From assembly GCA_963815935.1 (NCBI GenBank), contig CAWFIL010000002.1, forward strand, positions 1 to 64,000: 64,000 nucleotides of DNA, in the 5' to 3' direction. The DNA comes from JARIHD01 sp963815935. Its GTDB lineage: Bacteria; Patescibacteriota; Saccharimonadia; Saccharimonadales; UBA4665. Shown here in pieces: positions 49,501-58,001 of the stretch. Below the pieces are notes generated by a model. The model made no database searches, had not been told where the DNA came from, and saw only the letters and a list, made by a program, of their open reading frames with translations. A program made the position numbers and the translations under genes. Positions within the stretch are counted from its first letter, which is position 1; every line of letters starts with the position of its first letter.

Positions 49501-50982
49501 CTATAGACCAAGCTGTTTTTTGATCAGCTCTTGAGCCAACTGCGGGTTGGCGCGGCCCTGGCTATGCTTCATAACCTGGCCGACCAAGAAACCGATGGCT
49601 TTCATTTCGCCAGCCTTTACATCTTCGGCGGCCTTGGCGTTGTCTTCGAGCACTTTGGCGACAACCTTGGCGATCTCACCTTCGTCAGACTCCTGAATTA
49701 GGTTGTGCTGTTTAGCAAAGGCCTCGACATCTTGAACCTGTTCGTTGCCCAACAGAACTTTGGTAAGCAAGGTCTTGGCATTCGACGAGCTTAGCTTTGT
49801 TGCCTTCACTAATCCGTGGGCAGCCTTATAGATAGCCAGACGTCCTTGGTTGGTAACCTGCTCGTTTGGTTGGCTGTTTTCGTCGCGACGCAGCGGAATC
49901 TCGAGATTAACAAACCAGTTAGCCATAGCTTTGGCAAATTCTTTGTCGTCAAGAGCCTCTTCGATCAGTGCGAGGTAGCTTACCTCGGCCGAGTCGAGTT
50001 CGGCCTCTAGCAGTGAGTCCATCGCCTGGCGGTCAAGGCCAAGTGCGGACAAGCGCTGGCGCCACTCATCGGGCATGATTGGCATTTCACCACGGACAGC
50101 TTCAATGTGCGCATCGTCTAATTCGACTGGTGGAATATCTGGATCCGGGAAATAGCGGTAATCGTGGGCGTCTTCTTTGCTGCGCTGCGAAAACGTAATT
50201 TGCTTGGCATCGTTCCAGCCACGGGTTTCCTGCACGATCGTCTCGCCTTTTTCTAGCTGCTCAATCTGACGATTGATCTCGAACTCGGCGGCTTTTTCAA
50301 CACTGCGGAAAGAGTTGAGGTTCTTAGTTTCGGTGCGCGTACCAAGCGTGTCGTCTTTGCTAACACTAACGTTAACGTCAAAACGCATGTTGCCGTAATA
50401 CAGGTTACAGTCAGAAACATCAGCGTAACGCATACGCAGGTACAGTTCGCGGACATACGCCTTGGCCTCGGCCGGGGCGTGCATGTCGGGTTCTGATACA
50501 ATCTCGATAAGCGGCGTCCCGGCACGGTTCAGGTCCACCAAACTATAGTCCGTACCCTCGGGGTGCGTGCTCTTGCCGGCATCGGCCTCTAGATGAGCTT
50601 CGTGGATGCCAACACGCAGCTCTTTGCCATCAACGTCTACCGTTACCGAGCCATCGCGCACAATAGGGTGCGTAAACTGGGTAATCTGATAACCGAGCGG
50701 CAAATCGGGATAAAAGTAGTGTTTGCGGTCAAAAGCGCTGTACTTTTGGGGTGCCGTACCCAACGCAAACGCCGCACGCATACCTAGGTGCACAGCTTCT
50801 TTGTTGAGCACTGGTAATGCGCCGGGCAAACCAAAACAGATGTGGCTAATAAGCGTATTGGGTACCGCGTCGCGGGCATCGTTACTCACAGCTGCAAACA
50901 ATTTGGTAGCAGTCTTGAGCTGCACATGACATTCAATGCCGATTGTCGCGGTGTACTTGTCGCGGGTTTCTTTACTTACCAT
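49501..50982 (-). CDS. gatB: Aspartyl/glutamyl-tRNA amidotransferase subunit B
   Basis: GatB activates misacylated Glu-tRNAGln or Asp-tRNAAsn for amidation. The 493-aa product has the family start IGIECHVQLKTATKLF and the PDLPLGYQITQF, HLEADAGKSTH, DLNRAGTPLIEIVSEPD and RFDVNVSVS blocks, and ends in the helical and YqeY-like tail domain. The gene overlaps the upstream unknown gene X by 11 nt. Last gene of the operon gatC-gatA-X-gatB. Confidence 0.97.
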   Translation of the reverse strand: MVSKETRDKYTATIGIECHVQLKTATKLFAAVSNDARDAVPNTLISHICFGLPGALPVLNKEAVHLGMRAAFALGTAPQKYSAFDRKHYFYPDLPLGYQITQFTHPIVRDGSVTVDVDGKELRVGIHEAHLEADAGKSTHPEGTDYSLVDLNRAGTPLIEIVSEPDMHAPAEAKAYVRELYLRMRYADVSDCNLYYGNMRFDVNVSVSKDDTLGTRTETKNLNSFRSVEKAAEFEINRQIEQLEKGETIVQETRGWNDAKQITFSQRSKEDAHDYRYFPDPDIPPVELDDAHIEAVRGEMPIMPDEWRQRLSALGLDRQAMDSLLEAELDSAEVSYLALIEEALDDKEFAKAMANWFVNLEIPLRRDENSQPNEQVTNQGRLAIYKAAHGLVKATKLSSSNAKTLLTKVLLGNEQVQDVEAFAKQHNLIQESDEGEIAKVVAKVLEDNAKAAEDVKAGEMKAIGFLVGQVMKHSQGRANPQLAQELIKKQLGL

Positions 50983-51391
50983 CGGGGAGAGCTCCTAAGT
51001 CTTTGAGCGCCTGTCGGATACCGACCAAGGCCTGCTTTACATCTTTCTCTTTGAGTTTGGTGTCGGGCTCGGCTTCGATTTGTTTACGGAGTTTGTGGCC
51101 GAACCATACGCCTTCGTTGTCAGTGAGCAAACGTTGGGCCTTAGTAAGGCGCTCGCCCATGTTCTTGCCGGTAAAACGCTTCTTTTTGAGGGCTTCTTCC
51201 AAAATCTTATCGGCATCCGTGATTGCTTGGCGCCAAGTATCTTTCTTGGCGAGCAGCTTTTGCATATCACGCCACTTGGCTTGGAATTGTTCAATATTGA
51301 GAGCGCGAGGACGGCGACGCATTATTACCACGGCGATTAGTGCCACTGCAGTAAGAACGGCCACACCACCCCCGATTAGTAATAGGTTCAT
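50972..51391 (-). CDS. Unknown membrane-anchored helical protein X inside the gat operon
   Basis: A 139-aa protein with one N-terminal membrane helix (LLLIGGGVAVLTAVALIAVVIMRRR) and a charged helical domain with W, K and D repeats (QAKWRDMQKLLAKKDTWRQAITDADKILEEALKKK). It overlaps gatA by 4 nt and gatB by 11 nt, so its translation is coupled to both. GatCAB normally needs no fourth subunit. Whether it tethers the amidotransferase to the membrane or is only hitchhiking is unknown. Confidence 0.78.
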   Translation of the reverse strand: MNLLLIGGGVAVLTAVALIAVVIMRRRPRALNIEQFQAKWRDMQKLLAKKDTWRQAITDADKILEEALKKKRFTGKNMGERLTKAQRLLTDNEGVWFGHKLRKQIEAEPDTKLKEKDVKQALVGIRQALKDLGALPDGK

Positions 51392-52812
51392 AGTACCTCC
51401 TCAGCACCTTTAGCCACCCCAAATAATGCACGGTCAGCGCGCTGTGCGGCCATAATCTGCAGGCCCACAGGTAAGCCATCGCTTAGGCCGGCAGGAACTA
51501 CAATAGCAGGAATACCCGCAAGACTAGCCCCAACAGTCATCACGTCGGCGAGATACATCTGAAGCGGATCGTTGGCATTTTCGCCAATCTTGAAGGCGGT
51601 GGTCGGTGCTGTCGGGCCAATCAAGAAGTCAGCCTGTTTGAAAGCTTCGTTAAATTCGTTGATGAGCTTCGTACGGACGGTCTGCGCCTTGCGATAATAG
51701 GCGTCGTAGTAGCCGCTGCTTAGTACAAATGTACCAATCATAATGCGGCGTTTAGCTTCCTTGCCAAAACCGATGCCACGGCTCTTGGTATAACTCTCCT
51801 CTAAGCTCTTGGCGTCTTTGTAGCTGTACTCGTAACGCTGGCCATCATGACGGCTCAGGTTGCTACTCAGTTCGGCTGGTACGACAATGTAGTACACAGC
51901 GAGCGCCAGGGGGATCGAAGGAATACTAACTTCACTGATTTCAGCGCCAGCGGCTTTGAGCTTTTCAATGGCGGCCTGGATTTGGGCTTTCACGCCAGGG
52001 GCAACGCCATCGCCCATATACTCCTTGACTACAGCGATCTTCTTGCCCTTTAGATTGGCGTCCAGGTTGTCGCTGTAGCCGGCTGGATCGCGCTCGATCG
52101 TCGTGCTATCCAGCGGGTCGGGACCGGCAAATACGTCATAGACCAAGGCTGCATCTTCGACACTGCGGGTTAGTGGTCCCATAACGTCGGTGCTGCTGGC
52201 CATCGCCACCACGCCGCTGCGTGAGGTCGTGCCGTAGGTTGGCTTATAGCCTACACAGCCCGTAAAGCTGGCTGGCTGACGAATAGAACCGCCAGTGTCC
52301 GAGCCAAGCGCAAATGGTGCCATATCAAGCACTACAGCGGCAGCAGAGCCGCCAGATGAGCCGCCAGGTACACGTTCTGTGTCGTGCGGGTTCTTGGTCG
52401 TCCCAAAGTCGCTGTTTTCGGTGCTGGCTCCGTGGGCAAAGGCATCCAGGTTGGCCTTGGCGATGCAAATAGCACCGGCGTCTTCTAACCGGTTGATCAC
52501 AGTAGATTGGTATGGTGCTTCAAAACCCTTGAGCATATTGCTGGCGGCCGTGGTTTCGGCGCCAAACACCAGGTAGTTGTCTTTAGCGATGAACGGTACA
52601 CCAGCCAAACGGCCAACTTTTTCGCCGTTCTTGACAGCAGCGTCAATACTGGCAGCACGCTCGCGGGCGCGCTGTGCCGTGGTCGTGATAATCGCGTTGT
52701 ATTCTTTCTTCTCTTCAATCGTTGCCAGAGCCTGCTCGACTAAATCAACAGCAGACAGTTTGCCCGCCTGGACTTTAGCAGCAATCTCGGCAATTGGTAG
52801 CCACGCGCCCAT
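51388..52812 (-). CDS. gatA: Aspartyl/glutamyl-tRNA amidotransferase subunit A
   Basis: GatA is the glutaminase of the transamidosome. The 474-aa amidase has the catalytic triad region: FIAKDNYLV (Lys), GGSSGGSAAAV and ALGSDTGGSIRQPASFTGCVGYKPTYG (the cis-Ser and nucleophile Ser), as in amidase-signature enzymes. The start overlaps the gatC stop by one base and the end overlaps gene X by four. Confidence 0.97.
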   Translation of the reverse strand: MGAWLPIAEIAAKVQAGKLSAVDLVEQALATIEEKKEYNAIITTTAQRARERAASIDAAVKNGEKVGRLAGVPFIAKDNYLVFGAETTAASNMLKGFEAPYQSTVINRLEDAGAICIAKANLDAFAHGASTENSDFGTTKNPHDTERVPGGSSGGSAAAVVLDMAPFALGSDTGGSIRQPASFTGCVGYKPTYGTTSRSGVVAMASSTDVMGPLTRSVEDAALVYDVFAGPDPLDSTTIERDPAGYSDNLDANLKGKKIAVVKEYMGDGVAPGVKAQIQAAIEKLKAAGAEISEVSIPSIPLALAVYYIVVPAELSSNLSRHDGQRYEYSYKDAKSLEESYTKSRGIGFGKEAKRRIMIGTFVLSSGYYDAYYRKAQTVRTKLINEFNEAFKQADFLIGPTAPTTAFKIGENANDPLQMYLADVMTVGASLAGIPAIVVPAGLSDGLPVGLQIMAAQRADRALFGVAKGAEEVL

Positions 52813-53105
52813 TACCCTATCATCCTGTTTACTTTAATCTGGCCATCCAGTGTCTTGGGAGCCAAGCGGAGCAGTTCGGCCGAGCCTACACCGTAGTCAA
52901 TCACTTCGTCCTTACGTGTCACGTTCTTTAGGCCGGTTACCTGGCTGGTCGGCTCAAGCCCAGCTACGTCGGCATCATTTAACAGAGCGACATATTCTAG
53001 GATGTCGCTCATCTCTTTCCTAAAGGCCTCGACTTCTTCGTCAGTTAGGTTCAAACGTGCAAGCCGGGCTAACTTTAATACATCGTCCCGAGTTAGTTCT
53101 GTCAT
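52812..53105 (-). CDS. gatC: Aspartyl/glutamyl-tRNA amidotransferase subunit C
   Basis: A 97-aa GatC, the small chaperone-like subunit that wraps GatA. The family start LTRDDVLKLARLARLNLTDEEVEAF is clear, followed by YVALLNDADVAGLEPTSQV. First gene of the operon. TATAAT and GAGGT lie just before the ATG on the minus strand (-10 about 9 nt upstream). Confidence 0.93.
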   Translation of the reverse strand: MTELTRDDVLKLARLARLNLTDEEVEAFRKEMSDILEYVALLNDADVAGLEPTSQVTGLKNVTRKDEVIDYGVGSAELLRLAPKTLDGQIKVNRMIG

Positions 53106-53162
53106 ATTTACCTCATTATAACAAAGCTGGCTAGCTTTTTCTTCTTAAAAACCACAGATATG

Positions 53163-53675
53163 TTACGAGAAGTTGAGTTCTACGAAACCAGTGTTTACAT
53201 CACCTGCCATTTCGCATGGCACCGGGCCAAGCGTCATAAGGTCTTCGGGGGACGGCGTAATAAATTCGCCATCTGGCGTTATGCCACCCACTCCAAAGCG
53301 CGTCTCGTCCGGGCCAATCCGCATACCGTGCCCTCGGTTGACAGTGACAACATCGTGAACGACACCTACGTCCCTGAGCACCCCTAGACGACCAACGACC
53401 AGGGTTTGTCCCACCGTGAACGCTATAGCAGGCTCTACGTCTGGACGCGTTAAGATAACATCAAGCGCGTGGTTTCGGACTGCCACTACCCCCATCCTAC
53501 GCCAGGTGCGTCGGTTCCATTTGGAAGCATCCGGATCACCTGCAAACTTCTCGCTAAGAGCAACTGAGTCGGGGTTTTGTCTTGTCGGACGCCACAAAGC
53601 AGGACGATAGTGCGAACTGGGCGAACCGCTAATGACCCGCCAGCCAACTCTCTCAATACCGTCAAACCTTCTCAT
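53163..53675 (-). CDS. Unknown protein with atypical codon use, between uvrB and gatC
   Basis: A 170-aa soluble protein, not recognised. It has an Arg/Trp-rich first part (KWNRRTWRRMG) and a beta-rich second part (FTVGQTLVVGRLGVLRDVGVV). AGA and AGG codons occur at the start, unlike core genes here, so it may be acquired, but it lacks the extreme G/C third positions of the cassettes. GGAGG lies 12 nt before the ATG at 53675, a long spacing, and the gene begins 22 nt after uvrB, so it probably depends on the uvrB transcript. A hairpin AAAGCT-AGCC-AGCTTT follows. Confidence 0.55.
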   Translation of the reverse strand: MRRFDGIERVGWRVISGSPSSHYRPALWRPTRQNPDSVALSEKFAGDPDASKWNRRTWRRMGVVAVRNHALDVILTRPDVEPAIAFTVGQTLVVGRLGVLRDVGVVHDVVTVNRGHGMRIGPDETRFGVGGITPDGEFITPSPEDLMTLGPVPCEMAGDVNTGFVELNFS

Positions 53676-53697
53676 GACGTGCCTAGACCTCCAGTGT

Positions 53698-55662
53698 CTA
53701 TAGTTTAGTTTTAATATCTGCAATAATATCACGAAGCTCGGCGGCTTGCTCAAATTGCAGGTTTGCGGCCGCCAGATCCATCTGGGCGTTGAGATCTTTG
53801 AGCAGCGCACCATATTCGTCTTTGGGTATTTTGTTGAGATTAAGCTTAGCGCGTTTGGCCTCTTCGGGCAGGTCGGGACGCATACCTTTCTCGATGGCCT
53901 TGCTTACACCAGCAGGCGTAATACCGTGCTCTGTATTGTAGGCCTCCTGGATTTCGCGACGGTGTTCTGTTTCGTCAATCGTACGACGCATACTGTCTGT
54001 AATACGATCAGCATACATAATAACCCTACCCTGTACATGCCGAGCAGCACGGCCCACCGTCTGGACGAGTGCCTGTACGCTACGCAAAAAGCCCTCTTTG
54101 TCGGCGTCCAAAATAGCCACGAGGCTAACTTCCGGTAAGTCCAAACCCTCACGCAATAGGTTAATGCCCACCAACACGTCGTAGACCCCAAGGCGTAAAT
54201 CACGCAGAATATCGCTGCGGTCTAGTGTGTCTACATCGCTATGCAAGTAGGCAACCTTAATATTCACCTCCTTAAGATACTCGGTAAGGTCTTCGGCCAT
54301 GCGCTTTGTAAGCGTCGTGACCAGCACACGTTCATGCTTGGCAATGGTAGCTCTGATTTCTTCGATAAGGTTATCAATCTGCCCATCAATGGGTCTGACC
54401 TCGATCTTTGGATCCAACAAGCCGGTCGGACGGATCACTTGCTGGGCGGGCTGCGGGCTGCGACTTAGCTCATACTCTGCGGGCGTCGCACTCACATACA
54501 CAACCTGATTGACGTGCTTTTCAAACTCTGTAAACATTAATGGACGGTTATCGAGCGCACTCGGCAAGCGAAAGCCATATTCTACCAAAGACTCTTTGCG
54601 AGCGCGGTCGCCATTGTACATAGCGCGCACTTGGGGGATTGTCATGTGCGACTCATCAACCAACAGCAGAAAGTCGTCAGGATAATAGTCAAGCAGCGTA
54701 GCGGGCTGTTCGCCTGGCTCGCGGTTCGTGAGGTAGCGGCTGTAGTTTTCGATGCCCTTTACAAAGCCAGTTTCCTCCAACATTTCTAGGTCAAAACGGG
54801 TACGCTGCTCAAGGCGCTGCGCTTCTAGCAGCTTGCCCTCTCGTTTAAATTGCGTCAAGCGGTCCTGGAGCTCCTTTTCGATTTTGCCCAACGCCACCTT
54901 AAGCTTGTCGTAAGGCGTAACATAGTGCGATCCAGGAAAGATTTGAATCTGGTTGGGCCTGCCTAGGATTTCGCCAGTCAGCGGATCGATTTTGGTAATA
55001 CGCTCAACTTCGTCCCCAAAGAAGTCAACACGGTAGGCGACTTCTTCACCTGCCGGGAAGACATCCACGACATCACCGCGCACACGAAACGTGCCGCGAT
55101 GGAAGTCCATATCATTGCGCTGGTATTGGATATCTGTTAGGTGTCGCATAAACTTATCGCGTTTGCGTAATTCACCCACCTTCACCAGAATACTCAGGCC
55201 ATCATAATCTTCTACCGAACCAATGCCGTAGATACAGCTTACGCTCGCAACAATAATGACATCCTTGCGGGTCAGCAGCGAGTCGGTGGCAGCATGACGC
55301 AGGCGATCAATCTCTTCGTTAATTTGACTATCTTTTTCGATGTACGTGTCGCTGCGCGGTATGTACGCCTCTGGCTGATAATAGTCGAAGTAGCTTACAA
55401 AGTAGTGTACAGCGTTGTCAGGAAAGAAGTTTTTGAACTCACTATAGAGCTGCGCGGCCAGCGTCTTGTTATGGCTAAGCACTAGCGTCGGTTTTTGGAC
55501 ATTCTGGATAACATTCGCCATAGTAAACGTCTTGCCCGACCCAGTTACACCCAGCAACGTTTGGTGTTGCAGCCCGTCTTGTAAGCCTTTTGTAAGCTGC
55601 GCAATAGCGCCTGGCTGGTCACCAGTTGGCTGGTATTTACTGGTAAGCCTAAACTCGCTCAT
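53698..55662 (-). CDS. uvrB: Excinuclease ABC subunit B
   Basis: UvrB verifies DNA damage in nucleotide excision repair. The 654-aa product has the helicase Walker A GVTGSGKTFTMANV, the UvrB beta-hairpin region (YFVSYFDYYQPEAYIPRSDTYIEKD), the DEAD-like DESHMT, and the UVR domain at the C-terminus (LLKDLNAQMDLAAANLQFEQAAELRD). The start is placed at the ATG at 55662 because TACAAT (complement of 55669-55674) lies 6 nt before it. An upstream frame exists but runs through the promoter and a palindromic repeat (copy 5). Confidence 0.96.
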   Translation of the reverse strand: MSEFRLTSKYQPTGDQPGAIAQLTKGLQDGLQHQTLLGVTGSGKTFTMANVIQNVQKPTLVLSHNKTLAAQLYSEFKNFFPDNAVHYFVSYFDYYQPEAYIPRSDTYIEKDSQINEEIDRLRHAATDSLLTRKDVIIVASVSCIYGIGSVEDYDGLSILVKVGELRKRDKFMRHLTDIQYQRNDMDFHRGTFRVRGDVVDVFPAGEEVAYRVDFFGDEVERITKIDPLTGEILGRPNQIQIFPGSHYVTPYDKLKVALGKIEKELQDRLTQFKREGKLLEAQRLEQRTRFDLEMLEETGFVKGIENYSRYLTNREPGEQPATLLDYYPDDFLLLVDESHMTIPQVRAMYNGDRARKESLVEYGFRLPSALDNRPLMFTEFEKHVNQVVYVSATPAEYELSRSPQPAQQVIRPTGLLDPKIEVRPIDGQIDNLIEEIRATIAKHERVLVTTLTKRMAEDLTEYLKEVNIKVAYLHSDVDTLDRSDILRDLRLGVYDVLVGINLLREGLDLPEVSLVAILDADKEGFLRSVQALVQTVGRAARHVQGRVIMYADRITDSMRRTIDETEHRREIQEAYNTEHGITPAGVSKAIEKGMRPDLPEEAKRAKLNLNKIPKDEYGALLKDLNAQMDLAAANLQFEQAAELRDIIADIKTKL

Positions 55663-55680
55663 CATTTCATTGTACCACCT

Positions 55681-55701
55681 TTCCAAGGCCGGGCCTTGGA
55701 A
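55681..55701. repeat. Palindromic repeat copy 5
   Basis: TTCCAAGGCC-G-GGCCTTGGAA, 10-1-10, with G as central base instead of C. It lies in the -35 region of uvrB. Confidence 0.92.
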
Positions 55702-55745
55702 TCCCAAAATGATGGCATAGTAGTACTACCAGGACATACTTCTAT

Positions 55746-55770
55746 GATTCCAAGGCCCGGCCTTGGAATC
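55746..55770. repeat. Palindromic repeat copy 6
   Basis: GATTCCAAGGCC-C-GGCCTTGGAATC, 12-1-12 perfect, 44 bp from copy 5 and touching the last codon of the gene at 55769-56032. Confidence 0.92.
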
Positions 55771-56032
55771 AATAGGGATTGGTTACTTTTTCGTCGGGGT
55801 TCGTAAAGCGTTTGCCATCCTTGGTCACACAGACGGAGGGGTAACTGTCCTCCACCGGGTTTCCTGCTGCTGCACACTCCTTGTATGACTTAACTCCACC
55901 GTCATCATGCGCTGGCTTGATCCAGGCAAACCAAACCATGGCAGCCAACCCGACAGCTGCCAACGCAATTAGTACGACTTCAGTAAGGGCAAGTTCCTTC
56001 TTCTCTTTAGCATTCATTTCTTCCTCGCCCAT
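55769..56032 (-). CDS. Small membrane-anchored protein with two-cysteine outer domain
   Basis: An 87-aa protein: charged cytoplasmic start, membrane helix at about 17-39, then a short outer domain (SYKECAAAGNPVEDSYPSVC, then TKDGKRFTNP). The pattern C-x3-GNPxxxSYPxxC recurs in small surface proteins and suggests a disulfide. GGAGG lies very close to the first ATG; the ATG five codons later has GAGGAAG and is an alternative start. Function unknown. Confidence 0.65.
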   Translation of the reverse strand: MGEEEMNAKEKKELALTEVVLIALAAVGLAAMVWFAWIKPAHDDGGVKSYKECAAAGNPVEDSYPSVCVTKDGKRFTNPDEKVTNPY

Positions 56033-56043
56033 AGCCTCCTACC

Positions 56044-56697
56044 TTATCCAGCCCTGGGTGGCGGCGACTGCATTAAGTCGCGGTGCAAGTACCAGTGCTC
56101 GTCTCGTCTAAGTTGCTCGCGTATGTCCCTGTATTTATCGTCCAACAAAGTGACCATACGATCAATAAGTTTCTTTGGATCTGACTCATAAATCACCAAG
56201 TCGCCATCTGGCGCCTGCAGCGTCTTCATGAGCTCAGGGATGAGATCGGCTGTGCCGCCGCTGCCAATCAATACGCCGCAAGGCTTGTGTGCCTCAAGCG
56301 CAGAGGTAAATTCGTGCAGACTGCCAAACCGGCCGCCAACAGTAATAACAGCATCGCTCGACTGGACCAGGTACAGATCGCGGCCCACGTAGTTCATGCC
56401 CGTAAAGTTAATGAAGTCGAATACATCATGCGGCAAACGGTATTTACGCAGGTGTTCACGGAGGGATGATGCCGGCGAAAATCCGATGCTGGTGCCGCCA
56501 TTCTCTTTGGCGCCATATGCCGCGTAGTACGGCAAGCCGACGGTGGCGCCGGACGTTAGAATATGCCCGGAATCAGCGATAGCTTTACCTAGGGTGATAG
56601 CTTTATCGCGCGAGTCCAGCACTGTTTCGCCCGCCGCTGCGCCCGAAACACATATTGAGTATCGTAAGTTTTTGAGTTCTGCTAGATCTGGTGTCAT
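56044..56697 (-). CDS. LOG-like (lysine decarboxylase-like, SLOG fold) protein
   Basis: A 217-aa Rossmann-fold protein related to the LOG/TIGR00725 group, often annotated as lysine decarboxylase. It has ILTSGATVGLPYYAAYGAKENGG and VITVGGRFGSLHEFTSALEA, which fits the PGGxGTxxE nucleotide-binding motif (here GGRFGSLHE). LOG enzymes hydrolyse nucleoside monophosphates; the activity here is unproven. TATACT lies 11 nt before the ATG. Confidence 0.8.
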   Translation of the reverse strand: MTPDLAELKNLRYSICVSGAAAGETVLDSRDKAITLGKAIADSGHILTSGATVGLPYYAAYGAKENGGTSIGFSPASSLREHLRKYRLPHDVFDFINFTGMNYVGRDLYLVQSSDAVITVGGRFGSLHEFTSALEAHKPCGVLIGSGGTADLIPELMKTLQAPDGDLVIYESDPKKLIDRMVTLLDDKYRDIREQLRRDEHWYLHRDLMQSPPPRAG

Positions 56698-56725
56698 ATT
56701 GTATGCTTAGTATACCTATTTTTCG

Positions 56726-57961
56726 CTATTCCGCTAATGCTACATCTTCAACCAAGTCCCGAGAGAGCTGCTGGTGTACGGCCGCCTCCAGATTCTCTTG
56801 ATGTAGATAGCGGCTCATAAGTTCATGCCACAAGTGCTCACGCACGAAGTGGACAATACGATCTGGAAACGCTAAGTGGTTGCAGTAGCCAAGGGCAACG
56901 TCTAGTATATTGAACGAGACCGGCTGGTCATCTTGTAACATACACACGTACTGAGTGCCGAGCCAAAATCGCAAGGATGATTCTAGGTCGGCGAGTACTG
57001 TCTCGGCATCGTGCCACTGCAGATCTTCGGGCTGAACGTGCGGTTCGAACACTTCGGGGTGAAACTCAGCTTTTAAGCGCCCGTAGTACCTCTGGATGAC
57101 CTTCCAGGGAACGGGCTGGCCAGCAAGCAAGGCTGACGTCATCGGCTCTTCGGTTGCAGTCTGGCTGATAATCTGGCCAAAGCCCGGCTTAACCTGTTGC
57201 AACTTAGCAAAAGAGCTATACGTGCGGATATCATTCATGTAGTGCAGCGTTAATAGCAGCGTAGTGATAGTTAAACCATCAATGTGGTCTTCGATAGGCA
57301 AAATCACCACCGACCCAAGCTCTTTAAAACAGAGGATGTTGTGTCTGGCGTTACCAGCAAAACTACTCGCAGCTATGGTCCATCGCTTGCTCTTAGGGTA
57401 GGTTACAGACAGCTTACGTTGTTCAAAATCACCCGCCTGGAGCTTGGCGTACTGCTCACGAAAGCTCTTGTGCCAGGTCGGAGATTCAGCAATAACCGCT
57501 GCCGCATAAATAGCAGACACCGCCTCGTGCTTGAGCATAGAGTCGAGCGAGCGATAGCCCAGCTGCTTCATGGCATTTTTGGGTGGCTTTTTCTTGAGCA
57601 AACGCTTAGCCACTGGCGCCTTCATGGCAAAGCATGTGCTAGCTGCCTGATGTGTGCTCAAAAATTTCTGGACTCGAGTCAAGACATCAGTCGACGCAGC
57701 AGACTCGGGTAAACCAAGGGCCGCCCGAATACTTGCCTCGTCGTGTCCCAGGCGGACCTGTAGCGCGCTATATAATTCAGGGCCCGTTGTATCGTGTGGG
57801 TCCAGACCCAGCTCGATTATTTTGGTCCTCACCTGCTGCATGAGTTCCGAGCTCAAGTGGATATCGGCGGCTGGGCGGCCGCTCGCGCGTTCCAGCTCTT
57901 GGATACTCTGGCCAAACAACGGCTGTTGTGCCCCCAGTGCTAACGATAAGTATCGCGTCAT
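56726..57961 (-). CDS. Conserved-looking protein of unknown function
   Basis: A 411-aa soluble, mostly helical protein. Residues about 10-95 contain a helical repeat-like region (ELYSALQVRLGHDEASIRAALGLP); a basic KRLLKKKPPKNAMKQLGYRS lies near 120. The rest has no recognisable motif. No signal peptide. A TAATCT or TCTATAA element lies directly before the ATG at 57961, in keeping with a leaderless mRNA. No function can be proposed. Confidence 0.72.
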   Translation of the reverse strand: MTRYLSLALGAQQPLFGQSIQELERASGRPAADIHLSSELMQQVRTKIIELGLDPHDTTGPELYSALQVRLGHDEASIRAALGLPESAASTDVLTRVQKFLSTHQAASTCFAMKAPVAKRLLKKKPPKNAMKQLGYRSLDSMLKHEAVSAIYAAAVIAESPTWHKSFREQYAKLQAGDFEQRKLSVTYPKSKRWTIAASSFAGNARHNILCFKELGSVVILPIEDHIDGLTITTLLLTLHYMNDIRTYSSFAKLQQVKPGFGQIISQTATEEPMTSALLAGQPVPWKVIQRYYGRLKAEFHPEVFEPHVQPEDLQWHDAETVLADLESSLRFWLGTQYVCMLQDDQPVSFNILDVALGYCNHLAFPDRIVHFVREHLWHELMSRYLHQENLEAAVHQQLSRDLVEDVALAE

Positions 57962-58001
57962 CTCTTATAGATTACCACAAGCGCCATGGACCGGCACCAG
58001 C

